From the NCBI RefSeq assembly GCF_049445995.1, contig NZ_JBMSDZ010000014.1:31794-95793 (forward strand): 64,000 bases of DNA, in the 5' to 3' direction. The notes below the pieces were generated by a model. It saw only the letters and a program-made list of their open reading frames with translations. It searched no databases and was not told the origin of the DNA. Position 1 is the stretch's first letter; each line of letters begins with the position of its first letter. The DNA comes from Dyella_A sp049445995. Its GTDB lineage: Bacteria; Pseudomonadota; Gammaproteobacteria; Xanthomonadales; Rhodanobacteraceae. Made by a program: the position numbers and the translations under genes. Shown here piece by piece: positions 54,160 through 63,629 of the stretch.

Positions 54160-54824
54160 GGCGCGCGGCCGGCTTCAGTCTGCTTGAGGTGCTGGCGGCG
54201 CTGGTGCTGCTCACGTTGCTGTTGCTGGGGGTGTATTCGGGCATCCGCACTGCCACGCAGAGCGTGCGTGCGGGCACCGCGGCGGTGGAGCGGCTGGACC
54301 AGGTGCGCTCCTCGCAGCAGCTGCTGCGCCGCGAACTGGCGCAGACCATGGTGGCGCCGATCGGCCACGACGCGAACGGCGACAGCGTGTTCTTCGAGGG
54401 CAGGGCGCGCAGCATGCGCTTCGTCGCGCCGCTGCCCGGCTACCTCGACCAGCTCGGCCCGCAGCTGATGGCGCTGTCGCTGGTCGACGACGGCCACGGC
54501 GCGTTGCGGCTGCAGATGCAGCTGGCGATGCTGCCGCCGGACGGCACCGCGCCCAAGCCATTGGGCAAGCCGCAACTGCTGCTGGACCGCATCAAGAGCG
54601 GTCGCTTCCAGTACCGCGGCGTCGATGCCCAGGGTCGTCCCGGCGACTGGCAGGAGCGCTGGCCCGACGGCCGCCTGCTGCCGCAACTGGTGCGGGTCGA
54701 ATTGACTGCGCTGGGCACCACGCCGTGGCCGGTATTGACCGTGCCGCTGCGCATCGATCCGTCCAGCGGACTGATGCTGCAGGGTCCGCTGCAACGCCTG
54801 CGCGGCATGGGCGGTGGGCAATGA
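54156..54824 (+). CDS. gspJ: Minor pseudopilin GspJ
   Basis: Tip-complex minor pseudopilin. It starts at GTG 54156, overlapping the gspI stop. MRRAAG-FSLLEVLAALVLL shows a six-residue leader and the Glu at +5. SSQQLLRRELAQTMVAPIGH and FEGRARSMRFVAPLPGYLDQ are the conserved GspJ core. The length is 222 residues. The last codons overlap the gspK start (ATGA). Confidence 0.92.
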   Translation: MRRAAGFSLLEVLAALVLLTLLLLGVYSGIRTATQSVRAGTAAVERLDQVRSSQQLLRRELAQTMVAPIGHDANGDSVFFEGRARSMRFVAPLPGYLDQLGPQLMALSLVDDGHGALRLQMQLAMLPPDGTAPKPLGKPQLLLDRIKSGRFQYRGVDAQGRPGDWQERWPDGRLLPQLVRVELTALGTTPWPVLTVPLRIDPSSGLMLQGPLQRLRGMGGGQ

Positions 54825-55687
54825 ACCGCACGTGCGAACGGGGCCGGCAGCGCGGCGTGGCCCTGCTGGTGGTGCTGTGGGCATGCACCCTGCTCGCCGT
54901 GCTGCTGGGCGGCTACGCCATGCTCGCGCGCACCGAGGGGCTGCAGGCACGCTACGCCTTTGCACAGACCCAGGCGCAGTACGCCGCCGAGGCCGGCATC
55001 GCCCGGGCGATCTATGCGCTGCAGGATCCGCAGCCGGCGCAGCGCTGGCTGGCGGATGGCCGCCCGTACACCTTCGCCTTCGGCGCGGCGACCGTGCGGG
55101 TGACGGTGATCGACGAGAGCGGCAAGGTGGATCTCAACGCGGCAGCGCCCCCGGTGCTCACCGGGCTGTTCACCGCCGCCGGCATGGAGCCGCGCGCGGC
55201 GCAGGCGCTGACCGAGCGCGTGGTGGCCTGGCGCAGTTTCAGGAACACCGTGGGGCCCGATCCGGCCGATGCGGCGTATGCGTCGGCCGGGCTGGACTAC
55301 ACCCCGCGCCATGGTCCGTTCGCCAGCATCGAGGAGCTGCGCATGGTGCTGGGGATGCCCGCGGCGGTGTATCGCACGATCGCGCCGCAGGTGACGCTGT
55401 GGTCCGGTCGCGACGCGCCCAATCCGGCCACCGCGCCGCCGCTGGCGCTGGCGGCCATTCCCGGCATGGTTGCGGCGCACATCGCGCAGGCGTTGCAGGC
55501 GCGCGCGGCGCTCGATCCGACCACCGCGATGGCGTCCGCTGGCGGGGTGACGCATAGTATTCGTTCGCAGGCGACGCTCGCCGACGGCACCGAGGCCGTC
55601 GTGCGCGCAACGATCCGCCTGCGCGGGATCGGGGTCGGCGCGCCACCCTACGCGGTGCTGCGCTGGCAGGAGGGAGACGGGGAATGA
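54821..55687 (+). CDS. gspK: Pseudopilus tip protein GspK
   Basis: Large atypical minor pseudopilin that caps the pseudopilus. ATG 54821 overlaps the gspJ stop. RQRG-VALLVVLWACTLLAVL is the prepilin segment, with Val at +1 and no Glu at +5, as is known for GspK. YAAEAGIARAIYAL and VIDESGKVDLNAAAPPVL (calcium-binding alpha domain entry) are diagnostic. ASIEELRMVLGMP is the SAM-like helical part. The length is 288 residues. It overlaps gspL by 4 nt. Confidence 0.93.
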   Translation: MNRTCERGRQRGVALLVVLWACTLLAVLLGGYAMLARTEGLQARYAFAQTQAQYAAEAGIARAIYALQDPQPAQRWLADGRPYTFAFGAATVRVTVIDESGKVDLNAAAPPVLTGLFTAAGMEPRAAQALTERVVAWRSFRNTVGPDPADAAYASAGLDYTPRHGPFASIEELRMVLGMPAAVYRTIAPQVTLWSGRDAPNPATAPPLALAAIPGMVAAHIAQALQARAALDPTTAMASAGGVTHSIRSQATLADGTEAVVRATIRLRGIGVGAPPYAVLRWQEGDGE

Positions 55688-56850
55688 GTGCCACATCGCA
55701 GTCGCTGCGCCCGCAGCTGGAACGCGCGCGGCGCGCCTGGCGCGCCTCGCCGCTGCCGGCGTTGCTGGCGTGGTGGGGTGGCGAACTGCGCGCGCTGTTG
55801 CCGGCGTCGATGCAGCAGGCGCTGGCCGGCGGGGCCGACTGGCACCTGCTTGAACGGCGCGGCGACACCTGGCAGCTGCGCCGGGCGGACGAGTCCGCCA
55901 CGCTGGCGCAGTGGTCCGACGCCGACGATCCGGTCATGCAGCAGCAGGTCCTGCGCCAGGCGCTGGCCGCGGTCGATCCGCAGGATCTGCGCCTGGCCCT
56001 GTGCCTGCCCGCGGCGGCCGGACTGCGCCGCACGCTGGCGCTGCCGCTGGCGGCGCGCGACAACCTGGCGCAGGTGGTGGGCTTCGAGATCGACCGGCAG
56101 ACGCCGTTTCGCGCCGAGCAGGTGGCGATGGACGTGCGCGAGCTGGACCAGCCGGCCGGAGAGGGGCGCTTTGCCGCCGAGTTGATCGTGCTGCCGCGCG
56201 CCACGCTCGATCCGCTGCTGGAACGGCTCGCCGCGCTGCGCATCCGCGTGGATGCGGTGGACCTGCTTACCGCCGACGGCCGTCGCGTGGGCGCCAACCT
56301 GCTCGCGCCGGCGCAGCGGCCGCGGCGCAGCGATCCGCGGCGGCGCCTCAACCTTGCGCTCGCCGTCGCCAGCGCGGTGCTGCTGGTGCTGGTGCTGGGG
56401 CAATGGCTGCACAACCGCCGGTTCGCGCTGGATGCCATGCAGGCACAGGTCGAGGCCATGCGCGGCGAGGCACAGCAGGTGGCCGCACTGCGCCAGCAAC
56501 TGCAGGACAACGCCGGCGCGGCCGGCTTCCTCGTGCAGAAAAAGAAAGACACCGTGCCGGTGCTCGCCCTGCTCGAGGAGATGACCCGCCGCCTGCCCGA
56601 CACCGCCTGGCTGGAGCGCTTCAGCCTCGACGCCAGCGGGCAGATCGGCTTCCAGGGGCAGAGCGTGCAGGCGGCCAGGCTGGTCGATGCGCTGAAGGAT
56701 TCGCCACTGATCCGCGACGTCGGCTTCCAGGGCTCGATCCAGGCCGACCCGACCACCGGCAAGGAGCGCTTCTACATGGTCGGCAAGGTGCGCACGCCGC
56801 CGTCCGCGACCCACGCGCCCGCCGCCACGGCGGCCGGAACCATGCCATGA
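55684..56850 (+). CDS. gspL: Type II secretion protein GspL
   Basis: Bitopic inner-membrane protein that anchors GspE. The N-terminal cytoplasmic actin-like half (residues 1-215) contains LALPLAARDNLAQVVGFEID and QTPFRAEQVAMDV. One membrane segment follows (LNLALAVASAVLLVLVLGQW, about 220-240), then a coiled region and a periplasmic ferredoxin-like domain (FSLDASGQIGFQGQSVQAAR) with a PilN-like fold, as in XpsL. The length is 388 residues. The ATG overlaps the gspK stop. Confidence 0.88.
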   Translation: MSATSQSLRPQLERARRAWRASPLPALLAWWGGELRALLPASMQQALAGGADWHLLERRGDTWQLRRADESATLAQWSDADDPVMQQQVLRQALAAVDPQDLRLALCLPAAAGLRRTLALPLAARDNLAQVVGFEIDRQTPFRAEQVAMDVRELDQPAGEGRFAAELIVLPRATLDPLLERLAALRIRVDAVDLLTADGRRVGANLLAPAQRPRRSDPRRRLNLALAVASAVLLVLVLGQWLHNRRFALDAMQAQVEAMRGEAQQVAALRQQLQDNAGAAGFLVQKKKDTVPVLALLEEMTRRLPDTAWLERFSLDASGQIGFQGQSVQAARLVDALKDSPLIRDVGFQGSIQADPTTGKERFYMVGKVRTPPSATHAPAATAAGTMP

Positions 56851-57482
56851 CGCGTCTGGTGCTGAAGCCGCGCGACAGCCGCCTCGCCGCGATCGGCCTG
56901 CTGGTGCTGGTGCTGGCGATCGCCTACTTCGCGCTGCTGCACTGGTGGTTCGTGGCGCCGCTGCGTGCGATCGACGCGCAGATGGCCGACCTGCGCGACA
57001 CCCAGAGCCGCTACGCCGCCGCCATCGCGCAGAAGCCCGAGCTGGAAAAGCGCCTCGCCACGCTGGGCGCCGGTCAGGCCGCCAGCAGCGCGTTCCTGCC
57101 CGAGGACGATCCCAATGCCGCCAGCGCCGGCCTGATGCAGCGCGTGGTCGACGTGGCCGCCGCGCATCCGCGCAACGGCGGCTGCGAGGTGACCCAGAAG
57201 ATGCCGCTGCCCGCACCGCCGGTGGACAGCTCCGAGCCCTACCGCAAGGCTGCGGTGAGCATCAGCCTGCGCTGCGACATCGAGCCGCTCAGCGCCGTGC
57301 TGCACGACCTGGAGCAGGGCACGCCGTACCTGTTCGTGGGCGACCTGAGCATCTTCCGCAACCCGGTGATCACCCAGCAGAACGCGCAGGCGCCGCTGGA
57401 AGTGCAGTTCACCCTCACCGGCTACGTGCGTCCGTCGCGCAATGCGCCGCCGTCCGCGGTGGCCGCCGGAGCCGCGCCGTGA
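56847..57482 (+). CDS. gspM: Type II secretion protein GspM
   Basis: Small inner-membrane partner of GspL. ATG 56847 overlaps the gspL stop (ATGA). There is a single N-terminal membrane segment (AAIGLLVLVLAIAYFALLHW, about 14-33), a short coiled stretch (RAIDAQMADLRDTQSRYAAA), then a periplasmic ferredoxin-like domain ending QAPLEVQFTLTGYVRP. The length is 211 residues, in the family range. It is a GspM of the XpsM sort rather than the enterobacterial type. Confidence 0.87.
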   Translation: MTRLVLKPRDSRLAAIGLLVLVLAIAYFALLHWWFVAPLRAIDAQMADLRDTQSRYAAAIAQKPELEKRLATLGAGQAASSAFLPEDDPNAASAGLMQRVVDVAAAHPRNGGCEVTQKMPLPAPPVDSSEPYRKAAVSISLRCDIEPLSAVLHDLEQGTPYLFVGDLSIFRNPVITQQNAQAPLEVQFTLTGYVRPSRNAPPSAVAAGAAP

Positions 57483-58198
57483 GGGCCGCCGCACGGCGTC
57501 GCCTCACGCCGGCCCTGGTATTGCTGGCTGCGCTGCTCGGCGCCGTCCTCGTCGCGCTGCGGCTGGGCGCGGGGCAGGGCGTGCGCTGGAATCCGCCGCG
57601 CGCGGTGGCGCCGCTGCCGCCGCCCGGCCGCGGCGCCGCGCTGCCGCCGCCGCAGCCGCTGGACCGCTACGCGCTGGTCTGGCAAAAGCCGCTGTTCAGT
57701 CCGGACCGTCGCCCGTCGGCGCTGGCCGATGGCGGCGGCGCGGTGGGCGATCTGGCGCTCACCGGGGTGATCCTCACCCGCGACGTGCACATCGCGCTGG
57801 TGCACGACAAGAGCAACCACCGCGACCTGCAGATCGTCGAGGGCCGGGCCACCCCCGACGGCCGCTGGACGCTGGTGGAAGTGCATCCGCGCGCGGCGGT
57901 GTTCGACGCGCCCGACGGCCGCGTCGAGCTGAAGCTGCCGGCCGGCGCGCCGTTCGACAAGACGGCCGTACCGCCGGACAGCGCGCCGGGCGCTGCCGAA
58001 ATGCGTCAGGGCCTGGTGGAGCCCAATGCAGATAACGCGGGGGATCGCCGCATGGGCATCAGCCCGCGCGCCGGTCGCACGCAGCGCGCGCGTCGGACCC
58101 AGGCCGAGCTGCAGGCGGAGCGCATCCGCCAGCTCAATGCCGTTATCCAGAAACGTCGGGCCGAGCAGGCTGACTCGACCCAGCAAGGAGTTCGTTGA
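57479..58198 (+). CDS. gspN: Type II secretion protein GspN (XpsN-like, GspC-equivalent)
   Basis: It starts at GTG 57479 inside the gspM stop (GTGA). One N-terminal membrane segment (LTPALVLLAALLGAVLVALR) is followed by a proline-rich linker and a homology-region domain (YALVWQKPLFSPDRRPSALA, then GDLALTGVILTRDVHIALVH). Beyond it is a basic C-terminal helix (RRTQAELQAERIRQLNAVIQ). In Xanthomonas the equivalent XpsN takes the GspC role of linking the inner-membrane platform to the GspD secretin; no gspC is present here, which fits. The length is 239 residues. It overlaps the gspD start. Confidence 0.85.
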   Translation: MRAAARRRLTPALVLLAALLGAVLVALRLGAGQGVRWNPPRAVAPLPPPGRGAALPPPQPLDRYALVWQKPLFSPDRRPSALADGGGAVGDLALTGVILTRDVHIALVHDKSNHRDLQIVEGRATPDGRWTLVEVHPRAAVFDAPDGRVELKLPAGAPFDKTAVPPDSAPGAAEMRQGLVEPNADNAGDRRMGISPRAGRTQRARRTQAELQAERIRQLNAVIQKRRAEQADSTQQGVR

Positions 58199-60504
58199 TG
58201 GTCCGCACGCTGAAGTCCCCACTGTTCCGACTCGTCGCCCTCGCCGGTGCCGTCTGGCTGGCGGGTTGCGCCACGCTGCCGCCGCCGCCCGACGACGGCG
58301 CGCTGCAGCGCGAGGCGATGGCCGGCACCGAGAAGCCGGCACCCGCACCCCAGCCGTTGAACACTTCCGTCGACACCGCCAGCACCGCGGCGGTGCAGCC
58401 GCAGGTGAGCGCGGGCAGCGGCCAGTTCATCCGTCCCACCGCGCTGACCACGCCGCGGCCGGCGGCCAAGGGCGATGGCGCGGTCACCTTCAACTTCGAG
58501 AACCAGCCGGTGCAGGCCGTGGTGAAGGCGGTGCTCGGCGACCTGCTCAAGAAGAACTACACCATCGCCCCGGGCGTGCAGGGCAACATCTCCTTCGCCA
58601 CCGCCGAGCCGGTCGATTCCGGCCAGGCGCTGCCGATCCTGGAGATGCTGCTGTCGTGGACCGGCAACGCGCTGGTCAGCGGCGACGGCGGCTACGTGGT
58701 GATGCCGGCCAAGGACGCCGCCGCCGGCAACCTGGTGCCCGGCCTGGGCGCCAGCGCGCCGGCCGGCGGCCTGCAGGCGCGGCTGTTTCCGCTGCACTAC
58801 ATCAGCGCCACCGAGATGCAGAAGCTGATCAAGCCGTTCGCGCGGCCCGACTCGGTGCTGCTGGTGGACCCCGCGCGCAACCTGCTGGTGCTCTCCGGCA
58901 CGCCGCAGGAGCTGGCCAACTACGCGCGCACCGTGCGCACCTTCGACGTGGACTGGCTGCGCGGCATGTCGGTGGGCGTGTTCTCGCTGGAGCGCGCCAG
59001 CGTCACCGACCTGATGCCCAAGCTCGACAGCCTGTTCGGCAAGGACGGCAACACGCCGCTGGCCGGCATGCTGCGCTTCATCCCGATCGAGCGCACCAAC
59101 GCGCTGGTGGTGATCTCCACCCAGCCGGACTACCTGCGCGAAGTCGGTGACTGGATCGCCCGCATCGACCGCGGCGGCGGCAACGAGCCGCAGCTGTACG
59201 TGTACGACGTGCGCAACATCAAGGCGTCCGACCTCGCCCACTACCTGGCGCAGATCTACACCGACAACGCCGGCGGCGGCAGCGGTGGCGAAGTCGGGCC
59301 GGGGCTTACCGGTGCCACGCTGGGCAACACCGGCGGTGCCAGCGGCGCGGCGATGGGCAGCACCGCCGGCAGCTTCGGCAATACCGGTGGCGGCTTCAAC
59401 AGCGGTGCCGGCGGGCGCGATGGCAGCGCCAGCGGCAGCATGGGCGCCAGCGGACTGGGCAACGGCAGCGGCGCGTCCGGCGGTGCCGGGGGCGGCAACG
59501 GCGGTGCGCTCATCAACAATGTCGGCGGCACCAGCGGCGGCGGGGATCAGCAGTACAGCTCCGGTGACGGCAGCATCCGCATCAGCTCGGTGGACGCGAA
59601 CAACCAGCTGCTGGTGCGCGCGCGCCCGTCGCAGTGGAACGAGATCCAGGACGCGATCAGGCGGCTGGACAACGTGCCGCTGCAGGTGCAGATCGAGACG
59701 CGCATCCTGGAGGTGAGCCTCACCGGCGAGTTCCAGTTCGGCGTGCAGTGGTACCTGCAGGGTCTGGCCGGCGGCACGCAGAACAGCGACGGCAGCTTCA
59801 CTCCCGGCAGCCCGAACAATCCCCGCCAGGGCGCCCTCGGCCTGGGCGGCAACACCTACAACCCGGCCAACGACGCGCTGTTCTACTCCTTCGTCAACTC
59901 CAACCTGCAGGTGGCCCTGCACGCGATGGAGACCAGCGGCAACACCAAGACACTGTCCGCGCCGTCGATGGTAGTGATGAACAACCAGACCGCGCACATT
60001 CAGGTCGGCAACCAGGTGCCGGTGAACCAGACCAGCGTGAATCCCGGCGTCGGCACGGCGGTGTACAACCAGGTCACCTACCTCAACACCGGCGTGATCC
60101 TCAACGTGCAGCCGCGCGTGAATCCCGGTGGCCTGGTCTACATGAACATCGGCCAGCAGGTGAGCCAGGTCGATCGCAGTGCCGGTCTGGTCAACGGCAA
60201 CCCGACCATCTCGCAGCGCGAGCTGGCCACCCAGGTCGCCGTGCAGAGCGGGCAGACCGTGCTGCTCGGCGGCCTGATCCAGCAGGACGAGGGGGATACC
60301 AACACGGGCGTGCCTGGCCTCAACCGCATCCCCCTGCTCGGCCGGCTGTTCGGACAGACCAGCCGCAACCACAACCGCACCGAGCTGATCGTGCTGATCA
60401 CCCCGCGCGTGATCGCCAGCAGCGACGACGCCCGCGACATCACCAACGAGTACCAGCAGAAGTTCGAGTCGCTGGCGCCGCTGCGGGCAAAGGCCAAGCC
60501 CTGA
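58198..60504 (+). CDS. gspD: Type II secretion outer-membrane secretin GspD
   Basis: Forms the outer-membrane channel of the secretion system. ATG 58198 sits in the gspN stop (TGATG). The lipoprotein signal ends LAGAVWLAGCATLPPP (lipobox LAGC), so the secretin probably carries its own lipid anchor. N0 and N1-N3 domains follow (VTFNFENQPVQAVVKAVLGD; LLVDPARNLLVLSGTPQEL). A long Gly/Ser/Asn-rich insert spans about residues 355-445. The secretin core has VPLQVQIETRILEVSLTGEF, GNQVPVNQTS and VQSGQTVLLGGLIQ. The length of 768 residues is normal. It is the last gene of the operon. Confidence 0.96.
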   Translation: MVRTLKSPLFRLVALAGAVWLAGCATLPPPPDDGALQREAMAGTEKPAPAPQPLNTSVDTASTAAVQPQVSAGSGQFIRPTALTTPRPAAKGDGAVTFNFENQPVQAVVKAVLGDLLKKNYTIAPGVQGNISFATAEPVDSGQALPILEMLLSWTGNALVSGDGGYVVMPAKDAAAGNLVPGLGASAPAGGLQARLFPLHYISATEMQKLIKPFARPDSVLLVDPARNLLVLSGTPQELANYARTVRTFDVDWLRGMSVGVFSLERASVTDLMPKLDSLFGKDGNTPLAGMLRFIPIERTNALVVISTQPDYLREVGDWIARIDRGGGNEPQLYVYDVRNIKASDLAHYLAQIYTDNAGGGSGGEVGPGLTGATLGNTGGASGAAMGSTAGSFGNTGGGFNSGAGGRDGSASGSMGASGLGNGSGASGGAGGGNGGALINNVGGTSGGGDQQYSSGDGSIRISSVDANNQLLVRARPSQWNEIQDAIRRLDNVPLQVQIETRILEVSLTGEFQFGVQWYLQGLAGGTQNSDGSFTPGSPNNPRQGALGLGGNTYNPANDALFYSFVNSNLQVALHAMETSGNTKTLSAPSMVVMNNQTAHIQVGNQVPVNQTSVNPGVGTAVYNQVTYLNTGVILNVQPRVNPGGLVYMNIGQQVSQVDRSAGLVNGNPTISQRELATQVAVQSGQTVLLGGLIQQDEGDTNTGVPGLNRIPLLGRLFGQTSRNHNRTELIVLITPRVIASSDDARDITNEYQQKFESLAPLRAKAKP

Positions 60505-60559
60505 ACGTTACCGCCGCGCCCGACCGGGTGCGGCGTCACCAGCGCTTACAATTCGGCGG

Positions 60560-63208
60560 ATGACCGCACCGCTGCCCGCCTTCCCGATCACCCCGCTGCT
60601 GCCCGAAATCCGCGCCGCGCTTGCCGCGCATCCGCGGCTGGTGCTGGAGGCGCCGCCCGGCGCCGGCAAGACCACCCAGGTACCGCTGGCCTTGCTCGAT
60701 GCGCCGTGGCTCGCCGGGCAGAAACTCCTGATGCTGGAACCGCGCCGCATCGCCGCGCGCGCCGCCGCGCAGTTCATGGCGCAGCAGCTCGGCGAGCCGG
60801 TGGGGCAGACGGTGGGCTACGCGATCCGCTTCGAGTCGCGCACCAGCGCGGCCACGCGCATCGAGGTGGTCACCGAGGGCATCCTCACCCGGCGGATCCA
60901 GGACGATCCGGAACTGACCGGCATCGGCGCGATCGTGTTCGACGAATTCCACGAACGGCATCTGGCCGGCGACCTCGGCGCGGCGCTGGCGCTGGACGTG
61001 CAGGGCACGCTGCGGCCGGAGCTGCGCCTGCTGGTGATGTCGGCCACGCTGGACGGCGAGCGCATCGCGCAGTGGCTGGATGCGCCGCGCCTCAGCAGCC
61101 CCGGGCGCAGTTTTCCGGTGCGTATCGAGTACCCGCCGGCGCGCGCGCAGGAAGGCGTCGAGCACCACGTGGCGCGCATCGCGCGCCAGGCGCTGGCGGA
61201 GAACGCAGGCGACGTGCTGGTGTTCCTGCCCGGCCGGCGCGAGATCGCCCGCGCGCAACGGACGCTGGAGCAGCTGCTCCTCTCGCCCTTCGGGAGAGGG
61301 GTTGGGGGAGAGGGGAGAGGGGTTGGGGGAGAGGGTACGGGCGAAGCCGGGCAGCTCGCTCCGCCCGGACCCTCTCCCGCCCCGCAAGGGGCACCCTCTT
61401 CCGGAGGGAGAGGGCAGCCAGTCGACATCCTGCCGCTGCACGGCGAGCTCACCCTGGCCGAGCAGCAGCTCGCGCTGGCGCCAGCCGAACCGGGCAACCG
61501 CCGCGTGGTGCTGGCCACCAACGTGGCCGAATCCAGCGTGACGTTGCCGGGCATCCGCGCGGTGATCGACACCGGCCTGGCGCGCGAGCCGCGCTTCGAT
61601 CCCAACTCCGGCTTCACCCGGCTGCAGACGGTGAGCATCTCGCAGGCCTCGGCCGACCAGCGCGCCGGCCGCGCCGGCCGCGTGGCCGAGGGCACGGCGT
61701 ACCGATTGTGGCCGCAGAGCAGGCGGCTGGAACCGTCGCGCACGGCCGAGATCGCCCAGGCCGAGCTGTCCGCGCTGGCGCTGGAGCTGGCCGCCTGGGG
61801 CATCACCGCGGCCAGCGCCGCCGACCTGCCGTGGCTGGACCCGCCGCCGGCCGGCGCGCTGGCGCAGGGCCGCGAACTGCTCGCGCTGCTCGGCGCGCTG
61901 GACGGCGATGGCCGCATCACCGCGCTGGGCCGGCGCATGCTGCAGCTCGGCGCCAGCCCGCGGCTCGCCGCGGCCGCCTTGCGCGCACCGCCCGAACGGC
62001 TGGCGCTGGTCGCCGACCTGCTGGCGCTGATGGACGCGCGCTCGCCGCTGCGCGGCGAGCTGGCGCGCAGCGACGATTTCCGCGCCCGCGTCGGCGCGCT
62101 GCACGTGTGGCGCGATCGCCGCGGCGGCGGTCGGGTCGAGGCCGACGTCGGCGCGCTGGCGGCGATCGAACAGGCGGCCAAGGGCTGGCGCCGCCGCCTC
62201 GGCGTGCGCACCGCGGCCAGCGGCGTGCCGGACAGCCACGCGGTGGGCGACCTGCTGGCGCACGCGTTTCCCGACCGCATCGCCTTTCGCGATGCCAGCC
62301 AGCCGCTGCGCTACACGCTGGCCAACGGCCGCGGCGCACGGCTGCACGAGCAGACCGCATTGCTCGGCGAGCCGTGGCTGGTGGCGCTGGACCTGCGCCA
62401 CGAGGCGCGCGACAGCCTGATCCTCGCCGCCGCGCCGCTGGATCCGCGCCAGCTCGAGCGCGACTTTCCCGCCGCCTTCGTGCGCGGGCGCGTGCTGCGC
62501 TGGAACGACGCGCGCGCCGCGGTGGAGGCGTTCGAGGAGCAGCGCTTCGGCGCCATCGTGCTGGAACGGCGCAGCGTGCCGGTGCAGCCGGCCGACGCGC
62601 TGCCGGCGCTGCTCGCCGCCGTGCGCAGCCGCGGGCTGGACGCGCTGCCGTGGAGCGACTCGGCGCGCCGGCTGCGCGCGCGCATCCAGGCCTTGCGCAC
62701 GTGGATGCCCGAGCTGGGCCTGCCCGACGTCGGCGACGCGCAGCTGCTGGCCACGCTGGAGCGGTGGCTGGCGCCGCATCTGCAAGGCAAGCGCGGGCTC
62801 GACGCGCTGACCGGCGAATCGCTGTCGCAGGCGCTCGCCGCCATGCTCGACCACGAGCAGCGCCGCACGCTCGACGCGCAGGCACCCGATCAGCTCACCG
62901 TACCCAGCGGCCAGAGCCGTCGGCTCGAGTACGCGCCCGGCGAACCGCCGGTGCTGGCGGTGAAGCTGCAGGAACTGTTCGGCCTCGCCGACACGCCGCG
63001 GGTCGGCGGCGGCCGCGTGCCGGTGACCTTGCACCTGCTGTCGCCGGCGGGTCGGCCGATCCAGGTCACGCAGGATCTGAAAGGCTTCTGGGAGCGCACC
63101 TACCCGGAAGTGAGGAAGGAGCTCAAGGGCCGCTACCCGCGCCACCCGTGGCCGGCCGATCCGTGGAGCGCCACCCCCACCCATCGGGCCAGGCCGCGGG
63201 GAACGTAG
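60560..63208 (+). CDS. hrpB: ATP-dependent helicase HrpB with repeat-derived insert
   Basis: DEAH-box (SF2) RNA helicase of the HrpA/HrpB type. Walker A EAPPGAGKTTQVPLAL is at residues 30-45, DEFHERHLAGD near 128-138, and the SAT motif is VMSATLDGERIAQW. Motif VI QRAGRAGRVAEGTAYRLW and the C-terminal HrpB domain (FWERTYPEVRKELKGRYPRH) are present. Residues about 240-287 (SPFGRGVGGEGRGVGGEGTG and following) are a low-complexity insert encoded by a palindromic repeat, between the helicase core strands. The length is 882 residues, about 45 more than expected without the insert. TTACAAT, a -10-like box, lies only about 10 nt before ATG 60560, so a leaderless mRNA is possible. Confidence 0.93.
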   Translation: MTAPLPAFPITPLLPEIRAALAAHPRLVLEAPPGAGKTTQVPLALLDAPWLAGQKLLMLEPRRIAARAAAQFMAQQLGEPVGQTVGYAIRFESRTSAATRIEVVTEGILTRRIQDDPELTGIGAIVFDEFHERHLAGDLGAALALDVQGTLRPELRLLVMSATLDGERIAQWLDAPRLSSPGRSFPVRIEYPPARAQEGVEHHVARIARQALAENAGDVLVFLPGRREIARAQRTLEQLLLSPFGRGVGGEGRGVGGEGTGEAGQLAPPGPSPAPQGAPSSGGRGQPVDILPLHGELTLAEQQLALAPAEPGNRRVVLATNVAESSVTLPGIRAVIDTGLAREPRFDPNSGFTRLQTVSISQASADQRAGRAGRVAEGTAYRLWPQSRRLEPSRTAEIAQAELSALALELAAWGITAASAADLPWLDPPPAGALAQGRELLALLGALDGDGRITALGRRMLQLGASPRLAAAALRAPPERLALVADLLALMDARSPLRGELARSDDFRARVGALHVWRDRRGGGRVEADVGALAAIEQAAKGWRRRLGVRTAASGVPDSHAVGDLLAHAFPDRIAFRDASQPLRYTLANGRGARLHEQTALLGEPWLVALDLRHEARDSLILAAAPLDPRQLERDFPAAFVRGRVLRWNDARAAVEAFEEQRFGAIVLERRSVPVQPADALPALLAAVRSRGLDALPWSDSARRLRARIQALRTWMPELGLPDVGDAQLLATLERWLAPHLQGKRGLDALTGESLSQALAAMLDHEQRRTLDAQAPDQLTVPSGQSRRLEYAPGEPPVLAVKLQELFGLADTPRVGGGRVPVTLHLLSPAGRPIQVTQDLKGFWERTYPEVRKELKGRYPRHPWPADPWSATPTHRARPRGT
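61276..61418. repeat. Palindromic repeat (CCCTCTCCC family) within hrpB
   Basis: Two direct copies of GAGAGGGGTTGGGGGAGAGG lie near 61303-61345. Inverted CCCTCTCCC and CCCTCTTCCGGAGGGAGAGGG blocks follow at 61369-61414. Elements of this type are common between genes in many Gammaproteobacteria. Here the copy is in frame and free of stops over about 143 bp inside hrpB. Confidence 0.7.
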
Positions 63209-63629
63209 TTGCCGCAACTTTTTTAGTTGGACCATTGCGTCTTGTGGCGAGTTCGTTTTGCCCGTCCCCCGGTGCAGGTTCGTACCCCGTTGCTGATTGC
63301 GTCCGGCAGCGCATACGCCCGCTCCTTCGGGCCCCCGGCGCGTGCCACGGCTGCGCAACCTCGGATTCTTGGCGTGGTTGCATCGCAAGCTATTACGTGT
63401 GATGGTTGCGGCCGAAATGTGCGTGGATCGGTGCGGGGGATGGGTAATGAACGCGCTCGTCCGCCTTTCGATCTGGCGATTCGATCTGGCGATGCTGGTG
63501 GAATAACGCGTAGTAGTCGACATCACGCGAATGCCCGCGCAATCGGGAGGCTCAATGCACAGGAGCCGATGCTGGGACTGGAGCGTGATCATGGAATGAT
63601 TGCGTGGCCAATTGGCCATCGGGGGCACA
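63209..63629. other. 420-bp gap without a supported gene
   Basis: Between hrpB and the small secreted protein I see no ORF with family features, no clear terminator and no repeat of the families found elsewhere. The G+C content is lower than in neighbouring genes, and short open frames exist on both strands. It should contain the promoter of the small gene. Confidence 0.4.
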
